From NCBI GenBank assembly GCA_030035585.1, contig CM057469.1, positions 16,052,501 through 16,116,500 on the forward strand: a DNA stretch of 64,000 nucleotides, given 5' to 3'. A program made the position numbers and the translations under genes. Every line of letters starts with the position of its first letter. Position 1 is the first letter of the stretch. The DNA is from Dugong dugon (taxonomy: Eukaryota > Chordata > Mammalia > Sirenia > Dugongidae). A model generated the notes under the pieces. That model did no database searches. It saw only the letters and a list, made by a program, of their open reading frames with translations, and was not told where the DNA came from. Below are positions 12,436-24,726 of this stretch, one piece after another.

Positions 12436-12689
12436 CTAGAAACAAGCAAACAAACAGTCCTGCATCAGAAAGAGGACCACTAGGTTCTGCTTAGGCTGAG
12501 TTCAGAGCAAGAGAACTCACTGCCTGTCATCACAAAATGATGTGCGCCGCAGGTGACCGCAGCACAGGGGCCCTCAGTGGGCTCCCAGATCCCCCCCCTC
12601 ACTGATGCAGTCAGAGGGGGCTCTGACCCATGTTACAGGCAGCCTGAGCAAAATGCCCTGAAGCAAGGAGAACTTCGGGATAGTGATCT

Positions 12690-12717
12690 GACAGGTTCAG
12701 GGGGCGGGGGGGGGGGT
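12690..12717 (+). other. G-rich tract
   Basis: A run gggggcggggg continues into eleven uninterrupted Gs. It is a local G-quadruplex-prone or slippage-prone tract close to the calmodulin-segment exon. Confidence 0.7.
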
Positions 12718-12784
12718 GCAGAATGCTCTCAGTCCAGTGCTGACCCCCATTCCAGGCCATTGCCCTATCAGATAAACAACTAAA

Positions 12785-12870
12785 CCACACCCCTGCCCTT
12801 GCTCATGTCCCCTCTGTGGGCCTCGGTTTCCTCATCTGTCTAGTGAGGGGAGGACAGCTGAGCCATCAGG
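12785..12870 (+). repeat. Probable MIR fragment
   Basis: The segment ctgtgggcctcggtttcctcatctgtctagtgagg matches the conserved MIR core region. Only the core is clear. Confidence 0.5.
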
Positions 12871-13207
12871 CTCCTGGGGCTGATGGACACTCTAGGACTC
12901 TGCAAAATGACCTCCCTCAACCCCACATCAGTGGCTCCCACAGAGGAAGACTAGAGGGGCCAGTATCCCCTGCTGTGACGTGACAGTTCACACTGTGTAT
13001 ATGCAGTGGCTCCGGGGTACCTCCTACCAATGAGCAGTGTGAGGAGAGACTTTAAAGGGAGTTCCCCAGGGACAGTTCCCCCATGGTGTCAATGCACACG
13101 GGGGCCCTGGAAACCATGATGACAAGTGACAAACCCACAGGTCTCTCTTCTGCACTATACTGCTTCTGCTCAGGATGTTTCTTAAGTGAAAACAGCCAGG
13201 ATCGGCA

Positions 13208-13435
13208 GTGTGTGTCAGTGTGTGTGTGTGTCAGCATGTGTGAGTGTGTGTGTCAATGTGTGGCTGTGTGTGTGTGTGAAAGTGTATACGTGCGAGTGTG
13301 TGAGAGGGAGCGTGTGTGAGTGTATGAGTGCGTTACAGTGTCAGTGTGTGTATGTAAGTGTGTGTGTGTGAGAGGAAATGTGAGAGACTGTGTGTTTGAG
13401 CGGGTTTGTGTGTACGTGAACATGAGTGTGCGCGT
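13208..13435. repeat. Degenerate (TG)n-rich microsatellite region
   Basis: Over 200 bp are dominated by tgtg units interrupted by cag, tga and gag. This gives long frames rich in Val/Cys or Ser/His that are not genes. Confidence 0.9.
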
Positions 13436-13474
13436 TTGGGGAAGGGGGTGCTTCTTGGGCAGAGAGAAGAAGAG

Positions 13475-13600
13475 AACTCACACCTACTGACACCTCGTTT
13501 TACTTTCACAAGCACGCCAGGCCTGTATTGTGATTTCCACTTTGTAGCACCCAGGCCTGAGAGGAGTCCTTGGTGAGGCTCGAATTTAAATCCTCCTCAT
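13475..13600 (-). repeat. Possible MIR remnant
   Basis: The reversed MIR order can be traced (cacaagcacgcc, tttccactttgtagc, cgaatttaaa), but divergence is heavy. Confidence 0.35.
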
Positions 13601-13727
13601 CTATACGACTACTTTTTTAAAAACCAAAATCCTTTTTTCTCCTCCCAGCAATAAACATTTCTCTAGAAAAAATATCCCTAAGCTAAATTTAATAAGAGTA
13701 GACAGTAGAGATAAAGATAACAATACA

Positions 13728-13922
13728 GTTGCCAGAGTCAACCCCATCTCACTGTGACCCTATGTGTGTCAGAGTAGAACTGTGCTCCATACAGTTTTCA
13801 ATGGCTGATTTTTCAGAAGTAAACTGCCAGGCCTTTCTTTCGAAGCACTTCTGGGTGACTCAAACCTCCAACCTTTTGGTTAGTAGCCGAGCACGTTAAC
13901 CGTTTGCACCACCCAAGGATTC
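13728..13922 (-). mobile_element. AfroSINE, 'cccagaggtgcc' type
   Basis: It is reversed, from gttgccagagtcaaccccat to gcaccacccaaggattc. It contains the family block gtcagagtagaactgtgctc. Confidence 0.9.
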
Positions 13923-14429
13923 TGGGGTGAAGATAAGGGCTCCCCAAAACACCAGCCTCTGATGGGTGTGATGGGAACCTGAACTGAGAAGCATTCAAGT
14001 TACCGAAAAAGAGGACTCCTGAGCAGCAAAACCACAGCGCGAAAACCACACAGCTCGGAGCTGGGAAGGAAGAGAAGCTAGGAATTCTGCAGAAGAGGGG
14101 AAGGGGGGCGGTCCTGCCTTACAGTGGAGACCCTGAAGATGCACTTCGAGAGTCGGTGACGGGGCCCTCTTTCCCTGTCCCAAATCCCGGGCAGCGATAC
14201 AAGGGGCCTGTGGGCCTCGGAGGGGCCATCTGTGGACGAGACGCCTGACAGGCTCCTTGAGGAGCCAGAACAGCCTCCAGCTGGAGAAGCTGCTGGATCT
14301 CAGGGTTAAATTTGCCTCCTTTTAAAACAATTCTTCTTTGCTGAGACTCAGCTGCTTGTGTCATCAGTTTTCCAGTTAAAATCTGTTTCAGGAGAGGCAG
14401 TCTTCTCTACTGAGCCTGGTCATTATTCC

Positions 14430-14620
14430 CCCTTATTCTTATAATTTATTTTATTTTTGTTGTTGGGAATATACACAGCAGAACATACACCAATTCAACA
14501 ATTTCTACATGTAAAACTCAGTGACACTGATTACATTCTTCAAGTTGTGCGATCGTTCTTGCTCTTCTTTTCCAAGCTGTTGATCCTGGCCGTTTTTATC
14601 CCCATCACCCAAACGCCAAG
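14430..14620. repeat. Probable LINE-like interspersed repeat
   Basis: The AT-rich start ttttgttgttgggaatatac is followed by acagcagaacatacaccaat and acattcttcaagttgtgcg. The style matches an Afrotherian LINE tail, and I lack a reference to name it. Confidence 0.4.
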
Positions 14621-15411
14621 ACTGATTCCATTCATAAGCAAGGGCAGAGCTCTGCAGGACCTTGTGACAACAGGGTCAGGCCTTTACTGAAAAGGTTGTT
14701 TTTCCCAGAGCCTTCTGATGGAGATCACCAAAGGTTAATGAAGGCCGAGCTATTTCTTATCTACGCACCCAGAAGGCTGCAATAAAATCTGGGCAGACAA
14801 TGCACAGGGCAACAATGGAAAAAGCTCAGTAGGCAAGATGAGCCACGCAAGGATTTGTCCACAACTGTGGAAGCCATTAAGGCAGGTCCAGAGGCAAAGT
14901 GCAAAGCAAACCACCACCTGTTGATCACGGCTCCGCAACCAGAGCTCAGACAGTGTCTCAGCCCTCTGCCCAAAAGACGCGGGGTGCGCGTGCAGGGCCC
15001 TCGGAGGAAGCCTGCGGCCACAGTGATGATCCCACCAGCCAAGCCCCAGGCCCATCTAAGCAGGGCGGACAAAGAGTCACACACTCAGGTTATGCTCACA
15101 CTTCCTTCTCATTAATTAAAGTTAAGAGTCAGAAGACTGGAATTTCCTGTTCACTATTCTAGGTCAGTGTGGGCCTCTGTGAGCCTCTGTTTCCTTATTT
15201 ACATCCTCATTTTTGAATTCTATAACTGGAATAATATCTTTAGTGTGAATTTCAAGAAGATCTTAAAATTCAAATGCAGGGAGTTGAAAGAAAATTCCGG
15301 AAGATGAGAATTCAAGAACGTTCTGAGGTTCCCAGGAAAATGTTTGTTGACCCATACAGCCCTGTGTGAATGGCTGATGACCCCCTCTCCCTCTCACTGA
15401 ACTCTGTATCT

Positions 15412-15562
15412 GTGTACCACCTAGTGGTTAAGAACTTGGCTGCTAACTAAAAGGTCCACAGTTCGAATCCACCAGCTGCTCCCTGGAAACCCTATGGGGC
15501 AGTTCTACTCTGTCCTATGGGGTCGCTATGAGTCGGAATCAACTTGACGGCAACAGGTTTAG
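15412..15562 (+). mobile_element. AfroSINE, short type
   Basis: The head gtaccacctagtggttaaga is followed by gttcgaatccaccagctgc and a complete tail gagtcggaatcaacttgacggcaac. Confidence 0.9.
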
Positions 15563-17635
15563 TACGTTCACAGGACATACCAGGAGGGTCATGAAAGAAA
15601 TTTCCCAGTGGTCCCTGCCTACAGCCTGACCAGGGACAGAGAGATTATAAGTGCATTCCAACAAGAGGGGCCGTTCGCCCTTGTCAATGACAAATGTTAA
15701 GGAAGTCCAACTGTGCTAAGCGCTGTGCAGTGCTGGGTATATGGTGAGCAGGCTAGTCCTCGTCCTCAGGGGCTAGGAGTCCAGCGGAGGGAAGATGGTC
15801 TGAGTTAGAACCTAGTAAGCACTGTAGGGTGGATGAGAAAGCCCGGACCAGCTGTGTAACCTCGGACAAGTCACTGCCTACCCTGAGCTTCGCCTGTCTT
15901 CTCCTCCTGGACTGGACCCGGTGAGAGGACAGAATGAGGACCTAGGAGGAAGCACTCAGTCACCACTGAGGAGCCATGAAGGCTGGTGACTGCTGGGAAG
16001 GGTGAGCATCATGACGGCTGCGGGCTGTACCCACAGAAGCAGCTCAGGGACATTCCCAAAGGAGAGGAAAGAGAAGACTACTGTGGGGGGTAGGGGTGGG
16101 AACAGAGGCCAGGGACTGGGATTCGCAGCAGTTGGGAAGCAGAGTGCTGGGAGTGGGAGCAGTAAGCAGTGGGAGACGCGGGTGAGTGGCCAAGCAGCCT
16201 GGACTGGGGGAGTGGGGTGAGGGGGAGGCCAGCCGAGTAGGCAAGTCCTGGCTCAGTGCCCTCCTCACAAGCTTTCCTGGAACAAGTTACTGACCTTCCT
16301 GGGCCCCTATTTTCTTATATGTAAAATGGGAAAATATATAGATTCCCTTTATCCCGGAGGACAGAGCTCTTAGAAGATGGCATGGGGTGTTTGTGGAGGA
16401 GTCTTCAGTACTTTGTGTTGGAGAAAGGGGCACAGGTATCTCTGAAGTTACCCGGGGATGGTCAGGCTGGTGCCATGTGGACACGCTGCCAGAGTAAGTA
16501 AGGAATAAAGACCGTGGAGCATCAGGCCGGGTCAGGCCCACCCCACCGGGGGTCCATCTCTCCAGAGAGTTGCAGACACCCTCCGGTGGGGGCCTGTGGC
16601 CCTGGAAGGCAGCAGGAACAGATGCTGGGAGAGACGGTGCAGCCCAAGCCCAGCAGGGGCATTAGAAGCTGTGAGGCCTCCAGTCCCAGGACTTCTCTTT
16701 GGAGGCCAAAGACCCAGAAAGGAGGGATGCTTCAGGGCCGGGGGTCCTCTGACATTTCAAAGGATCCAAGAGCCTCCTGAGAGACACCGCAGCCCCTCCC
16801 AGCATCGCTGAGTTGTGAATACAGGAGCACCTTTCCGACTTCTGCTTCCCTTCCCCATTCCTCCTCCATTAGGAACCATTTCTTCAGCAGGAAAATGAGC
16901 GCCAAACGGCCAAAGGCATGAGAGTCCTCCTATCCCAAGGCTCTGGCCCTAACCAGGACGCAGGCGGTGGAATATTCCACTTACAGAGGAACACCGGGAA
17001 TTTGTCCCAGGAGACTTCCTTACTGTCTCCTGGCAGCCACACGGAGGGGTTTTCCCCAGGGTGCCAGGCACATCCCATTCTGGGGCTGCTCAGTTGCCAC
17101 TTTGGGCTTAGCTACCAGATGACACAGGTTTAGGCTTCTGCCTGCAGTAGACTGGAACAGCTAGATGCTTCTAGACTCTGTGGTTGGAAGTCCACACACG
17201 CCTTCGTGCTCTGCACTTGTGATGTCCTTGGGAACATCTCAAGGGAAAGGAAAGCACCACAAAGCTTTATATATATAAAGCTGACGTAGAGGGCCCTGGG
17301 GGCTAGAGGACACGTGTTTTTTATTTTGATGCTACCCTGGGTGTTCAAACCAACTGAAGACTAGGAATGAGGTCTCTCCTGTGGCCCATTTGGCTTTAGG
17401 GGTTTACGTGAACTCAGCTCTACAAATCTCTACATTACTGCACCTCTGGGTTAAATACGCGCTAGCTTTCCCTCTGTTCTTTTTTCTACCTGAGTGCTGG
17501 GCAGAGCCTTCCACTAACCTCTTCCCAAAGCACTTTGCTGACGTCATTCCCGTCTATTGCAGCCCTGCCACCACCCGCCTGTCAGTTTCTCATACTGTGG
17601 TGGCTTGCATGAGAATTCAAGAATGTTGTTGTGAT
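15563..17635. other. Intronic stretch with only weak repeats
   Basis: There is an L2-like piece near 15700-15790 (gctaagcgctgtgcagtgctggg) and MIR-like cores near 15850 and 16280-16335 (acaagttactgaccttcctg, tatgtaaaatggg). Otherwise it is unique GC-rich sequence. No gene is supported. Confidence 0.5.
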
Positions 17636-17967
17636 GCTGGAAGCTATGCCACTAGTATTTTAGATACTAGCAGGGTCACCCATGGTGAACAGTTTCAGTG
17701 GCGCTTCCAGACTAAGACAGATTAGGAAGAAAGGCCTGGCAATCTACTTGTAAACATTAGTCAGTGGAAATGAATCACAACAGAACACTGTCCAAAACAG
17801 TGTTGGAAGATGAGCCCCCTAGGCTGGATGGCACTCAGTATACACAGTGGCTGCAACAATAGATTCGAGCGTACCAACGACTGTGAAGACGGCACAGGAC
17901 CTGCCGTTGCGTTGTACGTGGGATCGCCATGAGTTGGAGCCCACTCGGCGGCAACTCACAACAACAC
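17636..17967 (+). mobile_element. Long SINE with RTE-type 3' end (tRNA-Gly class, head truncated)
   Basis: It contains the class-specific middle gcgcttccagactaagacag and aggaagaaaggcctggcaat. Its 3' portion, gacggcacaggacctgccg through gatcgccatgagttggagcc, is shared with the RTE element at 60 kb. It forms an inverted pair with the element at 18597-18990. Confidence 0.75.
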
Positions 17968-18413
17968 CACGACATTACAGCCCTGACCCTGAGCAGCAAA
18001 CACCTCACTGTGGAAGACGCAGAGGTTCATGCTAAACTCTGGCTGCTCCAAGAAAGGGGGGAGCCCAACTCATTCACAGCAGCTGAGAAGGAAAAGATCA
18101 GAAAACAGCCAGGAGGCGCGATATGGCAGCCTCCAGACCTCTCGCATTGCTGAAACTGCTCAAGGTAGTTTCCTCCCGTTATCTGCTTGCACCTGTCTTT
18201 GACAGACGCTAAAATATTCAGTGTGGAAAGAGAGGTGTAGTGGCAAAGAAAAAAACCCAAAAAACTGACAAGAACAAAACCCAACCCTCTGCATGCTTGA
18301 GGTGACAGGAAGTCACAGAGGAAGGGAGTATTGAACCAGACAACACCAGACAGCAACCTCCAGCAGCAAAAAGACTACAAAAGACCAGCTGCCGTGGGGT
18401 CGATTCAGACTCC

Positions 18414-18592
18414 AGGAGAACGCCGGGTGGTGCAGACAGTTAATGTGCTCGGCTGCTAACTGAAATGCTGGAGATTCAAGTCTACCCAGAGGTGCCTCGG
18501 AAGAAAGGCCTGGGGATCTACTTCCGGGAAAATCAGCCATTGAAAACCTTATGGAGCACAGTTCTACTCTGACACACATGGGGTCACCACAG
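18414..18592 (+). mobile_element. AfroSINE, 'cccagaggtgcc' type
   Basis: The head ccgggtggtgcagacagtta is followed by cagaggtgcctcggaagaaa and tctactctgacacacatgggg. It is preceded by a reversed stub (agctgccgtggggtcgattc) at about 18390. Confidence 0.9.
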
Positions 18593-18596
18593 AAAG

Positions 18597-18990
18597 ACTG
18601 TTGTTGTTGCTGTTAGGTGCCGTCGAGTCAGTTCCAACTCATAGTGACCCTATGTACAACAGAACAAAACACTGCCCAGTCCTGTGCCATCCTCACAATC
18701 ACTGTTATGCTTGAGCCCATTGTTGCAGCCACTGTGCCAATCCATCTAGCGCCTTCCAGTCTGAGGGGCTCATCTTCCGGCACTGTATCAGACAACATTC
18801 CAGTGCTACTCGTAAGGTTTTCACTGGCTAATTCTTTACAGAAGTAGTCTGCCGGGTCCTTCTTCCTAGTCTGTCTTAGTCTGGAAACTCAGCTGGAACC
18901 TGTCCACCATGGGTGGCCCTGCTGGTATTTCAGTACCGGTGGCATAGCTTCCAGCATCCCAGCAACACGAAATCCTCCACGGAACGACGA
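18597..18990 (-). mobile_element. Long SINE with RTE-type 3' end
   Basis: It is reversed: gttgctgttaggtgccgtcg, cctatgtacaacagaacaaa, gccattgttgcagccactgtg-like block, then ctagtctgtcttagtctgga. The far end loses the tRNA-like head. It is the mirror partner of 17636-17967. Confidence 0.75.
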
Positions 18991-19194
18991 ACTACAAAGC
19001 TACAAAGAAAGCAAGCCTCTCCTCGAAGCTTAGGTTCTACCTGAGCCATAAAACCTGTAAGTAGGACATGGGAAGCTCTGGGAAGCTCAAAGGCGTAACA
19101 CATTCCGTCCCACCTTTCTCCCCCTCCCTTTCCCCAAAGTCTGGTCCCTAGAGCAGAGCTGAACCTATTCCCTAGAGGCCAATGCCTTCCATTA

Positions 19195-19374
19195 TTGTTA
19201 GCTGCTGCAGAGTGGCCCCGGCTCCTGGTGACCCCATGCACAATGGAACAAAACACTGTCGGGTCCCGTGCCGTTCCCATGATTGTCTGCAGATCAGAAC
19301 ATTGTGATTCATAAGGTTTGCACTGGCTGATTTTTGGGAAGCAGATCAAGATCACCAGGCCTTTCTTCCTAAGA
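19195..19374 (-). mobile_element. Partial long SINE with RTE-type 3' end
   Basis: It is reversed: tgttagctgctgcagagtgg, aatggaacaaaacactgtcg, catgattgtctgcagatcag, and it stops at ctttcttcctaag. The tRNA-like head is missing. Confidence 0.7.
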
Positions 19375-19931
19375 GGCCAATGCCGATGTGGGGCGAGCTC
19401 GTGCTGCTCAACATGGGGCATCTCACTGCAGACAGTTTCTGTGTGGGAGAAGCCCTCGCCGCCTGTGGTTTTTCATCTCCACCTCTGGCCCCGTTCGAGG
19501 AGTTGCCGAGGGCAAGACAGGGCAGGCCAGAAGCCACCCACTGGCCAGGGGTTCTGCCTGAGCCTGGGCTGGAGCCCAACGGAGGAAGCTTCAGGAGGGT
19601 CTCCGGTTCTGTGTGTTTATCTAGACTAAATTCCAGGCCATCTGATGCAGCTCCTGCCTCCCGGGTGGATGCCACCCTCTGGCTGGTTCTCCCAGTCAGT
19701 CATTCCCAGTCAGGCTGGAGGTGCTACTGGGAAATGCTGCCTTAAACAAACGAAACAATTAACTGGGATAGCCTCAAAGTCTGGCCTTTGTCTACCATAA
19801 AGCAGGCAAAAAAGGGCAGGCCTGAGGGCTGGTGGCTGGTGGAGGGGAGGAGGAAGAAGAGGAAGGAAAGCAGGGACCCAGCACTTACCCCAGCACTGGT
19901 TGTGGGGACGAAGGGGCCTCTGGCCACCCAT

Positions 19932-20125
19932 TTGGAGTCCCAGGGTGGTGCAAACAGTTAACACGCTCAGCTGCTAATCAAAGGGTTTGAGTCCACCCAG
20001 AGGTGCCTTGGAAGAAAGGCCTGGCATCTACATCTGAAAAATCAACCACTGAAAACCCCACGGAGCACAGTTCTACTCTGACACAAATGGGGTCGCCATT
20101 AGTTGGAGTCAACTTGACAGCAGCT
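19932..20125 (+). mobile_element. AfroSINE, 'cccagaggtgcc' type
   Basis: It runs from ggagtcccagggtggtgcaa to gtcgccattagttggagtcaa, with all family blocks present. Confidence 0.9.
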
Positions 20126-20689
20126 GTTTACCGGTGTAGGTGTAAACCTCTGGAGGGCCTGGAGCCCCCAGCACCTAGCCCTACCAGACGCACAGCAACC
20201 TTTGCTGGGGACCCAAGAGGCCACCAAGGCCGGCCAGCCTGCAGGTCTTGGAGGAGAGAGACCAAAATCTGATAGGTTGTGAGGAAGGGCATCTGCCTGC
20301 TGGGAATCTGGTCAGAAGATCTGGAAGAGAGTTTAAGCTTCCGGGCAGGCACGGACTCTGCTCCATTTCTTATCAAGCCCCTGGCATTTACTCCTTGTCC
20401 CAGACAGCCTGGACTATTTCAGAGAAGCAGGCCTCCTGAAGACAGCTACTTACAACTCCAAGTTGACCCCAAGACAGCCAGCCTTTCCTCCAGCTTCCCT
20501 GCTCACCGACCGCCAGGCTGACGGCCTTTTCACTGCCCTGCGATTAGGGACTGAAGCATAGACCCCTCCTTCCTCTCCTGCTGGCTTCTGTCTAAAACGC
20601 TCGCATCCCCAGTGGAAAGGCAGGCCATAGCTGGATTCTGTCTCCAGGAGATGGTAGCACCATGGAGCAGAGCACAACACAGGTTTTGC

Positions 20690-20865
20690 CGTTAGAATGA
20701 ATCCCTGCTCTGCCACCTCCCAGCTGTAGCCAAGGGTAAGCCTTTGAACTTCTCAAAACCTCAGTTTTCTCGTCTGTGACCTGGGCATAATAACAAGGCA
20801 TGTGCCCTGCCCACCCTATGGGGTTACAGTGAACATTCAGCGAGGTAATACTTACATACTACCAG
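20690..20865 (+). repeat. MIR remnant
   Basis: The MIR order is clear: ccctgctctgccacctccc, cctttgaacttctcaaaacctcagttttctcgtctgtga, then ggttacagtgaacattcagcg. It is split at its 3' end by the SINE at 20870. Confidence 0.7.
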
Positions 20866-20869
20866 TTAC

Positions 20870-21078
20870 CAGGTGCCGTCACGTTGGCCCTGACTCATGG
20901 AGACCCCACTGCGTGTCACAGTAGAACTGTGCTCCATACAGTCTTCCAATGGCTAATTTTTTAGAAGGGAACCACCAGGCCTTTCTTCTGAGGTGCCTCT
21001 GGATGAACCTGAACCTCCACCCTTTAGTCAGCAGCTGAGCATGTTAGTGTGTAAACCGTTTGCACCACCCAGGGATGC
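20870..21078 (-). mobile_element. AfroSINE, 'cccagaggtgcc' type
   Basis: It is reversed, from ggtgccgtcacgttggccc to gcaccacccagggatgcc. Flanks acttacatac and acatacatac suggest a target duplication inside the MIR. Confidence 0.88.
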
Positions 21079-21719
21079 CACATACATACAGGTAGGTGCT
21101 CTGCATACTTGTCAAGAGACTTTGTTCTTACTTCTATATGTCTCTGTGTTAAATGGAAATCATTTTCTTCTCCAATGCTGAGCAATCTGGCAAGAAGCCA
21201 ACCAGGCACTTGAAGAGGGCCAGATCATTGCCTGATGAGCTACGTGTGATAAACTGCTTACAAAGCCTGGGAAGTGGGCAGGCAGCTCCTGCTCTGTCAC
21301 TCAGTAAGAGGCAAAGCCACGCTAGAGCTCAGGTGTCTTGACTTTGGTTTCTGGTTCAGAAGGTCAGGAAAACTTGCAAAAAGGAGAAAGAATGGGTCCC
21401 GTGAGGCAGCCCACCCCCCCAGTTTTGAGAAAAATCCAGCCATTCCCAAGATTGGAAACGTTTCCCATTTCGTATTTTGGAACTCTGCTAGGCACAGCCA
21501 AAAACCATTATTTTCAGCATGAATAGTGAGATTGCTCAGCCAATCCCATTTTCTAAACGGGGTCCATGTGCTCTTCTTAACTCCCTTCCTCTTTGACGTC
21601 TTCCCTCAATTTTCTACTTTTTTCCTCCAGAACTTCCTTTTTCATTGAAATAGTTTGGTCACTTGACTAACTTATTTTTAGATAATTATAAATAGTCTCC
21701 CACTCCTTTTCTTTCTTTT

Positions 21720-21734
21720 TTTTTTTTTTTTTTT
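21720..21734. repeat. Poly(T) tract
   Basis: A T run near 21711-21734 gives no clear retroelement on either side. The sequence from 21079 to 21920 is otherwise unannotated intron. Confidence 0.6.
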
Positions 21735-21924
21735 GAGTAAAGAGGATGGAGGAAATGTCTAAAATACCAGAAAAGAGAAATTATTTCTGGACCCAGTGGT
21801 TCTCCAGAACAGTACTCCTAGACGAACCCTTTTCCGGGCACATCCGTGTGGGTGTGCGTGCATGTGTATTAGTGAGTAGTGATGATAACCTGGCTTACCG
21901 GAGAAAGAGGCAAAGAAATCACAC

Positions 21925-22085
21925 GTTCAACACCTAACATGTTGCTAGGCGCTGTGCTGATGTCTCATTTAATCCTCCCTCACAATACTGATACAGTTAT
22001 CTCCACTTTGCAGATGATACAACAAATAAGCGGTTTAGTAACACCTAACCAAGGTCGCACAGCTTCCTGGTCTGCATCATTAATT
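21925..22085 (-). repeat. MIR remnant
   Basis: It is reversed MIR: ttgctaggcgctgtgctga, tctccactttgcagatgata, then aaccaaggtcgcacagcttcc. Confidence 0.65.
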
Positions 22086-22917
22086 CTGAGGATTTTGTTT
22101 CAGCCAACAGGATTACTGGGCCCCCATCAGCTGGCTCTCTTTGCCTCTCCCCCAGTTAAAAAGGAACCTCACTGAATCAGCAAGCGCTTTGTCAGAAGAG
22201 TGACCTTTCAGATGGGGCAGGCCTGAATGAAGTCCTGCCCTGCCCTCCCTTCCAAGTCTGTTCTCAGAACGTCCTCAATGACACACACTTGGAGAGGCAC
22301 ACTGAACAAAGCGCTGACAGTGAACAGAGGACCCCCCCTGCCCAGGGAAGGTTCGTTCCGCATCCGTGCCTTTGTTCTACATTCGCAAAAGTCTGGGTGA
22401 AGGCGACTGAGTTTTCCATGTTTGGAAAAAACGCTTTTTTCTTCCTTCTTCTTCTTCTTAAAAAGCAGTTAGGGTTTCCCTAGTGATCATTATTTCCTTC
22501 ACTGGGGAAAAGCCTGGTCCTTCTCCCAGGCTGCAGAGCGGAGAATGCGCCAACTTTGTTCATTGTATTCACGCTGGCACAGTCCCTCCTGAGGCCGCAG
22601 CTGGGTGCGAGCCCAGGCAGGTAGGGCCCCTGGCTCAATAGCTCCCTCCTGGAGCACTGGTTAGAAACCTGGCTGGGGCCAAGAGCGAAACCGGCGCCTG
22701 CCAAAAGCAAGCTGTGTGCTTGGAGGGGAGGAGGCAGAGCCTTTTAAAACCAAGACACTGAGGATCGGAAAAAATTAAGTACAAGGGTTTGGCAGGGCAG
22801 GTAGCTCAAGCTAAAAATAAGGGCCTGAATGTTAAGACTAACTGCCTCCTCCGTTTTATAAACAAGAACAGTCCCCTAAATAACGAGCACAAAAACACCC
22901 AAGTAATTTTTTTATTT

Positions 22918-23116
22918 GGAGTCCCTGGATGGTGCAAAAGGCTAATGCACTCAGCTGCTAACCAAAAGGTTGGAGATTCGAGTCCACCCACAGGAGCCTT
23001 GGGAGAAAGGCCTGGGGAATCTACTAAAAAATCAGCCACTGAAAACTCTGTGGAGCACAGCTCTACGCTGACACCCATACGGACGCCATGAGTCAGAGTC
23101 AACTCAATGGCAACTA
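22918..23116 (+). mobile_element. AfroSINE, 'cccagaggtgcc' type
   Basis: It runs from ggagtccctggatggtgcaa to gccatgagtcagagtcaac, full length. Position 22091-22917 before it shows no recognisable feature. Confidence 0.92.
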
Positions 23117-24330
23117 GTAGGTAGGTCATTTTTTATTTAATATCCACCCCTACACACACACACACACAAACACACTCTCAATGTTCCCACCTGTTGGGTG
23201 GTACAGAACACTTTTCACAGAGTTTACCATTGAGCACAACTTTTTTTTTTTTTCCCGTCTTTTAAGAACCCACTGGTATAGGGTGGGAATGATGCTGAGT
23301 CATGGGAGGGGTGCAGGACCTCTCTCAGAATCAAGCTGCTGGGTTGGGGCAAGAGAACAGAGCAGCTCTGCCTGCGTAATCAGGATGGTTGGTCCTCACT
23401 GGCCCCTGCAGGCAGGGACCCCTTGGCTATTGCTGACGTGACAGGAAGAGCTGGCTTTGAACTCTCTGGGTCAGAGCTCTGTCCTCTCCACTCCTAACAG
23501 AGAAGTGAGGGCCACTCTGCTTGGGGTTTGCAGTGTGTGAGCCTGGTCAGGCCCTGTTTTAAGATGGGTGCTCCTGATGCCTGTGTTCAAACCCCAGGCT
23601 CAGCCTTTAGGACGCACGCCACTTTGGTCCATCCGTTCCCAGCGACATGTTTGAAAAAGCCAGGAAAAGCCTGAGTGGCTGCCCAGCTGTCCCCTCCTGA
23701 TTAGCTGCCTTCTTCCTGTTGCAGCTAGAGACACAGTTTCCAGGTCAAGGGTGGTGCCCAGACTGGCACCCAGGGGCCCTGCATCATAGCTGCTCTCCCT
23801 CCCCACCATTATCTATAAGCCCGGCCAGAGGAGGCTGCCAGAGGCCCAGCTGGCAAGGGCAGGGCTGCTGCGTGCTCCTTGACCACCCACAAGGAGGTGT
23901 GAGGCCCCAGCAAAGACAAAGGGTCGCCCCAGATACCTTTTCACCCTCACTTCCCACCAACTCCCTCCCTGATGCTCCCTCTCACATCCAGCAGGGCAGG
24001 CCCTTCTTGTACCATAACTGCCCCACCTCTAGGCCTTTGTCCATGTAGGTGCTCTGTCTGGAATGTTCTCCCTCCTCCTTCTGTTTATTCACATCCCACC
24101 TATCCATCCAGCCTATCCCTCTGGAATCTGTGAGCTGACCCTACCTTCTCTGGAAAGCTTTCAGACACTCTAGCCACAGGACACTCCCTGAAACCTCCAC
24201 GCAGCAGGAGACCTCTGAGTGCTCCAAGAGGCTCACGTGCCTGCAGTATTGTGTCTCCACCAGAGGGCGCGCTCCCTGAAAACTGGAACGTCTCCTAAAA
24301 CCTCTGCCTGCCCCAGTAAAAGTGCAATGG
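23117..24330. other. Intronic stretch, nothing recognised
   Basis: There is a short (CA)n at 23153-23170 and a T run at 23231-23243. The remainder is unique, pyrimidine-rich sequence without a supportable gene or repeat. Confidence 0.5.
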
Positions 24331-24505
24331 GAGTCCCTGGGTGATGCAAACAGCTAATACACTTGGCTGCTTAACGAAAGGTCAGAGGGCGGGGTCCACC
24401 CAGAGGCACCATGGAAGAAAAGTCAGTCACTGAAAACCCTATGGAGCACAATTCTACTTTGACACACTTGGGGTCGTCAGGAGTCGGAGTTGACTTGAAC
24501 TGGTT
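24331..24505 (+). mobile_element. AfroSINE, 'cccagaggtgcc' type, internally deleted
   Basis: It runs from gggagtccctgggtgatgcaa to gagtcggagttgacttgaac. It has lost about 40 bp in the middle and ends in a 16-base T run. It is one end of the inverted duplication with 2476-3102. Confidence 0.88.
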
Positions 24506-24525
24506 TGGTTTTTTTTTTTTTTTTG

Positions 24526-24726
24526 GCAGTGCTATCCTTTCTCATCCTTTGTCCCTAAAGAACAAATGTCTTCACTGATGAGCTAAGCCCCATGTGCTAC
24601 CCCTTAACAGCCAGGAGCAGAGATAGTGCCTGGGCTAGGAAGGTCTCTCGTGCTGGGCAGGCCAGGGGCAGAGCTGGCAGGGTCAGTGTTTTATCTTGGC
24701 TTTCTAGGAGCTAGGATAAAAGAGGG
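24526..24726 (-). repeat. Inverted copy of the unique spacer at 2693-2890
   Basis: Reading tgctatcctttctcatcctt through gatgagctaagcccca to ttggctttctaggagctagg, it matches the reverse complement of 2693-2890 at about 90% or better by eye. It is not a repeat I recognise elsewhere in the window. Confidence 0.88.

Noticed and set aside
13083-13371. Cys/Val-rich open frames
   Set aside because: They are translations of the degenerate TG microsatellite.
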